Shown here: positions 58,586-64,000 of the stretch, one piece after another
Layout: each line of letters starts with the position of its first letter
Numbering within the stretch: position 1 is the first letter of the stretch
Translations under genes and position numbers: made by a program
The notes under the pieces: generated by a model
The model's database searches: none
What the model was told of the DNA's origin: nothing
Seen by the model: the letters and a program-made list of their open reading frames with translations, nothing else
Origin: Hypoxylon rubiginosum
Taxonomy: Eukaryota; Ascomycota; Sordariomycetes; Xylariales; Hypoxylaceae
DNA: 64,000 nucleotides
Reading direction: 5' to 3'
Assembly: GCA_902806565.1 (NCBI GenBank)
Contig: CADCXA010000006.1
Coordinates: 186,001 to 250,000, forward strand

Positions 58586-60285
58586 CTAGGAAACCTTTTG
58601 CCTCTTCGGGTCGGTTCCTCCGCCGCCGGCACCCTGGCCCGGACCGTTCGTCGAGACTTCCGTCAACGGCGCCCTGTTACCCGGTTCGGCGCCCGCAGGA
58701 GCCGGCCGCTTTACTGTCAGCGGCCGGTATTGGCCCCTATTTGCCAATGGACTTCCCGGTCCTCCCGGGGCGCCGATCTGTCTCGTATGATTCAGCGCGG
58801 GGTTGCCAACGCCGCCCATAGTCGGTCTACTAGGCCCTGATCCAGCTCCGCTCGTAAAGCCGTTGTTCGGCGGAGCGGGGCCTCGTTGCGGCTCTTGGTC
58901 CCTACTGACAGGCGGGACATGCTGCCCGGTTCTCGACACCGGCTTTGAGGAGTTGTGATCGATACCCGGTGTTTTCCGGATTGAAGGGCTCTCTAATCGA
59001 GGATTAAATAGCTTAGCGCCCTGCGCCGCGATAACAGCCGCGTCGGGAGGGGCGTCTTCGGCGAGTTTCTTGATCGATCGCGCCGAAAAGAACGATACCG
59101 GCTCTGGTGTCGATGCGCCACTACGGGGTGGCGTGTTGATATTATTGTTCGCCGCTGCTTGTTGGGCAACGGAGTTGATGTGGTTCGGGGGTTTTGGATA
59201 TTGCTGCGGATTAGGACGGCTTTGGTAAGGGGCAGCTGGCCGCTGGGGTGGTTGGTTCGGAGTTTGGGGCTGTCTAGCAGGTTGGGCAGCCGGTCTCGGG
59301 GGCGGTTGCATCGATTTGGAAGCACTGTTTGCGGATGGCATACTGCGATCACTATTATTGCCAGCAGGCAAAGCTTGAGACTTCTCGTTTGAACTGGCTC
59401 CGTGAGAACCGGACAGCACTACCTCGTCGGGATGGCCCTCATCTGTGACACCAAAATCGACCATGTCAAAATCTCCAAAGTCTTCGTCAAGTAAGTCCGG
59501 AACTACAAATCCAGCATATCAGCATCCGCCCAATCGATATCATCAGAGTCAAACCCACCGTGCGCGCTCATCTTCTCGGCACCCTTGTCCACCTGATTCT
59601 TAGGTTCCACCTTTACAACCTCGGGCTCTTTCTTGATGAAATCTGAGTGGCGGTGTAGGTTATTCTCATCAAACTTGACAGGCCCAACCTTCATCTTGGT
59701 GACCTTGGACAGGTACTCCTTGTCGTATATGCAGTTGCCAAGAACATTGCCAAAATTCCGCAGCGCCCGCTTCAACGCATCCGTAGTTCCCTCTTTCTTA
59801 GCCTTCTCAAAGGCAGCGGCCTTTCCTTTACAGTTTTCGATGTGGCCGTATCCGATATCTTCATGGTACGTGCCGTCTCGCAGGGTTACGCGAACGATGA
59901 CGGACAGACCGAGGGAGATCTTAAAGGTTTGGGGATTCTCGTCAACAAAGTCGACCTGAATATTCTGGATGCCGGACGACCATCCGTTGAAGCCGAAGAC
60001 TTCGTTCGCGAGAGCGATGCATTTTTCGGCGGCGATATAGTGGACCTTCTGGCCGGAGGGGCCGCTTCGTGAGGAAAGGTATTCGGGGCCTAGTTGTTTC
60101 TCTAATCGTGATTGCAAGGTGGCAATTTGGGTAGCTGTGAATTCGGAGATTCGAGGCTTGGCTTCCTCGAAGGGATTGGCGATGCCGTTGTGCTGTTCAC
60201 CCGGACTACTCATACATGTCAGCTTCAGGACGCGTCTTGGGACAGATGGAAGAGTAAAACAGCAAAACCTAACATACGCTGGCAT
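58586..60285 (-). CDS. RAD52: RAD52 homologous-recombination mediator
   Basis: Nuclear protein that loads RAD51 and anneals single strands during recombinational repair. The minus-strand model has an 8-nt first exon 60285-60278, then 60205-59559 and 59502-58586, giving 523 residues. Intron 1 (72 bp) has donor GTATGT and branch GCTGAC and yields the N-terminus MPAPGEQHNGIANPFEE. The conserved annealing domain spans about residues 15-190: LGPEYLSSRSGPSGQKVHYI, NEVFGFNGWSS, EKAKKEGTTDALKRALRNFG and GNCIYDKEYL. Intron 2 (56 bp, GTGGGT...TTGTAG) restores VPDLLDEDFGDFDMVDFG. If it is retained, the frame runs 18 more codons to a TAG. The C-terminal half is Pro/Gln/Asn-rich and probably disordered, with SFFSARSIKKLAED as a likely partner-binding segment and a basic KRQK end. 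The identification is secure; the second intron is the least certain part. Confidence 0.93.
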
Positions 60286-61125
60286 CGCGACAGGATTGCG
60301 AATGCAAAGTAATCATTGAATTACCAAGCACATTACAAGAGCGAAAGGGTAGATGATGACGAGTTGTCGTTTCTTATGATTCTTTTAACCGTCCTAATGC
60401 AGTACTGAAATGGGTGACGCGGGTACGTTACAACAGCTGAAGGTGGAAGACGTATTGGTCAAAGGCACTAATTTGGGGCGGAGTGGAACACTGAACAGTG
60501 GGAACAGCGCTGCAATCCCCCCCACTTTGATTGCATAATACGCGTTAGGCAGACACCAAGTCACCTGACACCAACAACTACTGTACTACAGATGTACCTA
60601 GGTACTTACGGAACTTACCCATTCCCCCTTCATCCGTGCCGCCATCCCTCAGAGATAGAACCACGAGACAGATGTAATCTAGACGCAGCAATTGCCGAAT
60701 GTTCAGAACGATCGATCCCCTTTCCAGTCACATAATACTACTTCATTAACACTCTCTTTTGTAACGCAGAATCCTGTTCATTGACTGTTGTTATCCTGCA
60801 ACTACTCGTTCTATCTAGAAATATCGATTGCCAGCATATTGAGTAGGCCCTAATCTATACGTATCAGGCAAGACTACTATCAATTGCCACGGCAGCTTTC
60901 GATGCACGGTGACTTCGTGTCGGACAGAAGAAACGGAGTAGGGAAGTCCAGTAAGATGGGTATCGACGTCGTGAGATCAGGCTCTTGAGCACGTATTCGC
61001 AACTATTTCTTGTCAGGACACAGCGTATGGTAAGAATCAAATGAAGATATGTAACTCACGAGTAGGATTGTACACTTGGTGCCATCGTTGTAGTTCCACG
61101 ACCTCTTCGTATCCCAGCTGTCGTC
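60286..61125. other. Intergenic, RAD52 promoter side
   Basis: The 840 bp contain no convincing frame. This is the upstream region of RAD52 and the 3' flank of the next minus-strand gene. Confidence 0.5.
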
Positions 61126-62209
61126 TTACATCTCAACGTGGACATGTTCGGCTTGTTCCATGAAGGAGTCTCGCTGCTCGGCGTTGTCGTTACGAGGAGC
61201 CGTTCCCCAGATGAAAGAGCGAGTTTTGAAGTATGCCATCAAGCCTAGAGCTATGGCCAATACCACTAGACAGAGAATCATCATAATCATGAACTCCACC
61301 TTAGCCTATTATATTGTTAGTGGAACTTTCCTTAATGCTTGACGGGCAAATCAAACATGATAAACTTACCTGGTGATTTTCTCTCTCGATCCCTCTGGTT
61401 CGCGCTCTGCTGATCTTCTCGTCGGTATTGTCCGCTCTCTCCTGCAATTCTACAATCCAGACTTCGTGTCTTCTTGGCTTTCCGCCGAATTCCAATAGTG
61501 CCTCTCTGAGCTGGTCGACGTCGGCTTTGACCGTGTCGATGTTGTTCGCAAGGTCGATTTGCGATCTCTCATTCTCTTGTAGACCGGCTATATAGCCTGC
61601 GGTGTAGAGCATCTAGAAGTCCAACCCCGTCAGCAAACGAAAAAGTTCGCTGGTAAGCCATGCTCTCGAGACCCGACCGAACCCCCCCAGCATCACCCAT
61701 CCTGACAAGACAGTTCCCCATAAAGTAATGCGTCGCGGGATCATTAATATTGTGGTTTGGTTATGCCAGCCGCCCGAAGGTGCCCTCCTATGACCACCCT
61801 GGATAAGAGCCATTTCACCCGTTCCCAATACACACCGACCACCCGCATGAGAGACAGTGGAAGTTGGGCCGCACCGGTTTAGCTCGATGATCTGTCTGAT
61901 GATGCCAAGAATCCAACCTCAAATCTGGGAGGTCAGAAGTGAGGGTCTACCAAACCATACTCTTCATAGCCGGAGGGTGGTGCCCCTGCCCAAAGTAGGG
62001 AGGTTTGGTGACCCAACTGTCTCTAGCACCTACACATGCCCCAGCGAGAAGAGTCTCATGGCGGTTCCCGGTATGTTTTAATAGAAACTTGGTGGTGTAT
62101 AGGCTGTTCCGACGTTTCGACAGGAAGGTGGTTCGGCAAGAAAAACGAAATCGGGGGGACTTACTGAGTCATTACCGGCGCTCTCGGCGTTTCCGCCATT
62201 TGCCGACAT
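61126..62209 (-). CDS. Small coiled-coil, single-helix membrane protein (unknown)
   Basis: Minus-strand model: 62209-62165, 61612-61370 and 61305-61126, 155 residues. Exon 1 (MSANGGNAESAGNDS) and exon 2 (MLYTAGYIAGLQENERS) join in phase across an unusually long 552-bp GT-AG intron. The last intron is 64 bp with an ACTAAC branch site. The middle contains a heptad-like coiled coil (ANNIDTVKADVDQLREALLE). Residues about 101-122 form one membrane helix (FMIMMILCLVVLAIALGLMAYF), followed by KTRSFIWG and an acidic tail ending VHVEM. The layout suggests a protein anchored near its C-terminus and working through the coiled coil. I do not recognise the family. The start could instead be the ATG at 61612, which would make exon 1 untranslated. 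Confidence 0.6.
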
Positions 62210-63495
62210 CTTGTAGCTTGCTGCGCAGGATACGTCAGTGTGTCTTGGATCCAGAGTGTTCGTTTGGGTAAGCGCGTAATGGATGCATCGCGTTGTGTAA
62301 TGATTCAACGCAACGTGGTGGGTGTCAAATGACTGGGAGATTTTCTCCAGCCATGGTAATCACCAAGATGGAAAGAACGAGATGAAAGGTAATGATGTGA
62401 TGGGGGGAAGGTAATGACTCGATAGAAGAAAGGTATTGATTTGATGGAGGAAAGGTAGTGATGTGATGGAGGGAAGGTAATGATTTGATGGATGAAAAAT
62501 AACAATGGAGGAAAGGTAATGACTTGATAGAAGAAAGGTAGTAATTTGATGGAGGAAAAAATAATGATTTGTTGAAGAAAAGGTATTGATTTGATGGATG
62601 AAAAATGGTGATTTGTTGGAGGAAAGGTAAAGATCTGACAGAGGAAAGGTAGTGACTTGATAACATACCGAGGATAGCGCGAGAATAGGCGAAAGGAATA
62701 GATTGATATGGCTGTGGAATGGAATAGAGTAGCGAAGTGATGGTAGAAGTGGATGATGTTTGAAGGGTGCAATTAGTACGCGAGTAGCGAGAGGAAGGAT
62801 GGAAAACCAAGTCAGTAGCTACGCGCGTAGCTACATACTTGACGCGAAGAGGCGATGGACAAGATGAGAGGTGATAACTTACCTGGGTACCTAGGTGGTC
62901 TTCGAGTAATTTGTGGTTTGTGGTGGGAGAAGTAGAGTTGGAAGTGTGAACAATTTTGGATGGGGATAGGAAATGAAGGAATTGAAAGGGTGTGCAGCAT
63001 CGAAATATCAAAACACCAGGAAATAGAAAAGCCCCACCATCCATTTGTGATTATTCCACAACTCGGCAGGAAGGCACACGATTTAAAAAATTAAAAATTA
63101 AAAATTAAAAAATCAGTAAAAAGATTATGTAGCAGCCAGGTTCCAGGGCAGCCCAGTGACAGTTGCCGTGTCCAACACACGCACACAAAGTTGAAGAGAA
63201 AAAAATAAGTTCATTATCAGCTCTAGGATCAACAATATGAATACCGCAACACTTAGCATATTGCGTCAATCTGTACATGCTAAATATCTAGTCTAGGTAC
63301 CTAGGTAGTCCATGTGACCGGACAGTCTTAGTAAAGAACGCTCCCTACATGTACCATAGCAAACTGTCATTCCTTACAGTAACCCCCTAGCATCAAGTCA
63401 TGGCAATAGGGATATCAGGTATAACCTTTCTCAAATAGTGCAAAGCCTTGATATTTTCCTCAACGTCTTGTTATTACTCGGTTTGCAAACTATTC
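62210..63495. other. Intergenic with minisatellite
   Basis: The long minus-strand frames here run through the purine-rich minisatellite and are not family-like, so I do not call a gene. An attaaaa-type short repeat lies near 63080-63110. Confidence 0.5.
62381..62662 (+). repeat. 22-bp minisatellite, about 13 imperfect copies
   Basis: The unit approximates gatggaggaaaggtaatgat plus tt, with variants such as gatagaagaaaggtattgat and gatggatgaaaaata. It is purine-rich on the plus strand and lies just upstream of the coiled-coil protein gene. Confidence 0.8.
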
Positions 63496-64000
63496 CTAGT
63501 GCCGGCTAGTTCCCTTTTGGCGACGTTCCCACCACAGTAACCTTCGTCCTATTCTGGCTTGTGGTCTGGCCGGCTGAGTCGGCCAGGGAAGTGCATCAGG
63601 TGCAGTAGCTATAGCAGGCTTAGCTGGCGGCGGTCCGACGTACTTGTATGTTTCCAAGTTTGGGTAAAGTGGTAGACCAGATCCTCCTTCAGATCCTCGT
63701 TCCTTGTTCGTCAATCCGTGCAATATGAATTTATCAGCACCATCTTCCTTGGATTTACGCTTTTTCTTGGTGCTCTCTCCGTAGTAATCGTCCGAGCCGC
63801 GTTCTTTAGCTTTCTCCTCGGGATAGTAGTCGTTGCGGTCATCTTCCTTAGCGCTATCCTCTTCATGGTAGTCCGAATCGTCGTCGTCATCGTCATCGCT
63901 AGGAGAATCAGAATCATCGCTGAGAGAATCATCGCTAGTAGAATCATCGCTAGGGGCGGGAGCAGGACTACGACCTCTGGGTCTACTTTCTTCGCTGTCA
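63496..64000 (-). CDS. C-terminal part of a charged low-complexity protein (partial)
   Basis: An open minus-strand frame enters from the right edge and ends at TAG 63496-63498, giving about 167 residues. It starts with Ser/Asp tracts (APSDDSTSDDSLSDDSDSPS then seven Asp) and passes through an acidic DYHEEDSAKEDDRNDYYPEE region. A basic KKKRKSKEDG, likely a nuclear localisation signal, follows. It ends in a Pro-rich segment (YVGPPPAKPAIATAPDALPW) and a basic C-terminus (RIGRRLLWWERRQKG). No domain is recognised, and the N-terminus lies outside the window. The absence of stops over 500 bp, against a poor competing frame, supports coding. A nuclear, acidic, disordered protein is the most that can be said. 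Confidence 0.65.
   Translation of the reverse strand, partial: DSEESRPRGRSPAPAPSDDSTSDDSLSDDSDSPSDDDDDDDSDYHEEDSAKEDDRNDYYPEEKAKERGSDDYYGESTKKKRKSKEDGADKFILHGLTNKERGSEGGSGLPLYPNLETYKYVGPPPAKPAIATAPDALPWPTQPARPQARIGRRLLWWERRQKGTSRH

Noticed and set aside
62381..62662. CRISPR-like array
   Set aside because: The units are contiguous and imperfect with no unique spacers, and the organism is a fungus.
62305..63044. Minus-strand ORFs of 155 and 239 codons
   Set aside because: They run through the 22-bp minisatellite; the Phe/Ile/His/Ser-rich translation simply repeats the array.
63711..63947. 78-codon minus-strand ORF rich in Met/Thr/Ile
   Set aside because: It is an out-of-frame reading of the Asp/Ser-rich coding sequence that extends to the window edge.

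Overview
The window looks like nuclear DNA of a filamentous ascomycete (Pezizomycotina, probably a Sordariomycete). Genes are interrupted by short GT-AG introns, mostly 47-76 bp with CTAAC/CTGAC-like branch sites. Gene families are typical of these fungi: a PTH11-like rhodopsin-domain protein, UstYa/DUF3328, DHA-type MFS transporters and RAD52. A 28-kb block carries the C-to-T/G-to-A signature of repeat-induced point mutation (RIP). All gene models were spliced by hand from reading frame, splice sites and family resemblance. No database search was run.

Layout: (1) 1-3.55 kb holds one intact four-exon membrane protein gene in otherwise empty sequence. (2) About 3.7-31.64 kb is an extremely AT-rich block (roughly 95% A+T on sampled lines) without a single ORF of 60 codons. 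Related repeat copies lie at both ends in different states of RIP. (3) 31.8-44.3 kb is a gene-rich accessory segment: a GNAT acetyltransferase, an MFS transporter with a GC-AG intron, a UstYa-like oxidase gene, a divergently transcribed 75-residue secreted precursor, an F-box/DUF7730-like protein, a prolyl-4-hydroxylase-like pseudogene and a second MFS transporter. (4) 44.3-50.5 kb is nearly gene-free. (5) 50.5-57.9 kb has a GC-rich secreted esterase, a decayed stretch (a doubtful hypothetical gene, a 5'-truncated MFS gene, an SDR stub) and a glutathione S-transferase. (6) 58.6-64 kb is conserved-looking: RAD52, a small coiled-coil membrane protein, and the C-terminal part of a charged low-complexity protein that runs off the window.

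The most interesting system is at 35.7-37.6 kb. The small gene encodes a signal peptide followed by three 14-residue repeats, each starting with a basic pair or Glu-Arg (ER, RR, KR) and continuing D-D/E-G-D-V/I-F-E-P-G-S-F-A. It is transcribed divergently from a UstYa-family gene that keeps both HxxHC motifs. This is the architecture of a fungal dikaritin/UstY-type RiPP (ribosomally made, kexin-processed, oxidatively modified peptide). Repeats 1 and 3 differ at nine codons, all synonymous, so the peptide itself appears to be under selection. The core lacks Tyr, unlike ustiloxin- and phomopsin-type cores, so any crosslink would have to use Phe or another residue. The neighbouring transporters, acetyltransferase and dead 2OG-Fe(II) oxygenase could be export or tailoring parts, but their membership is inference.
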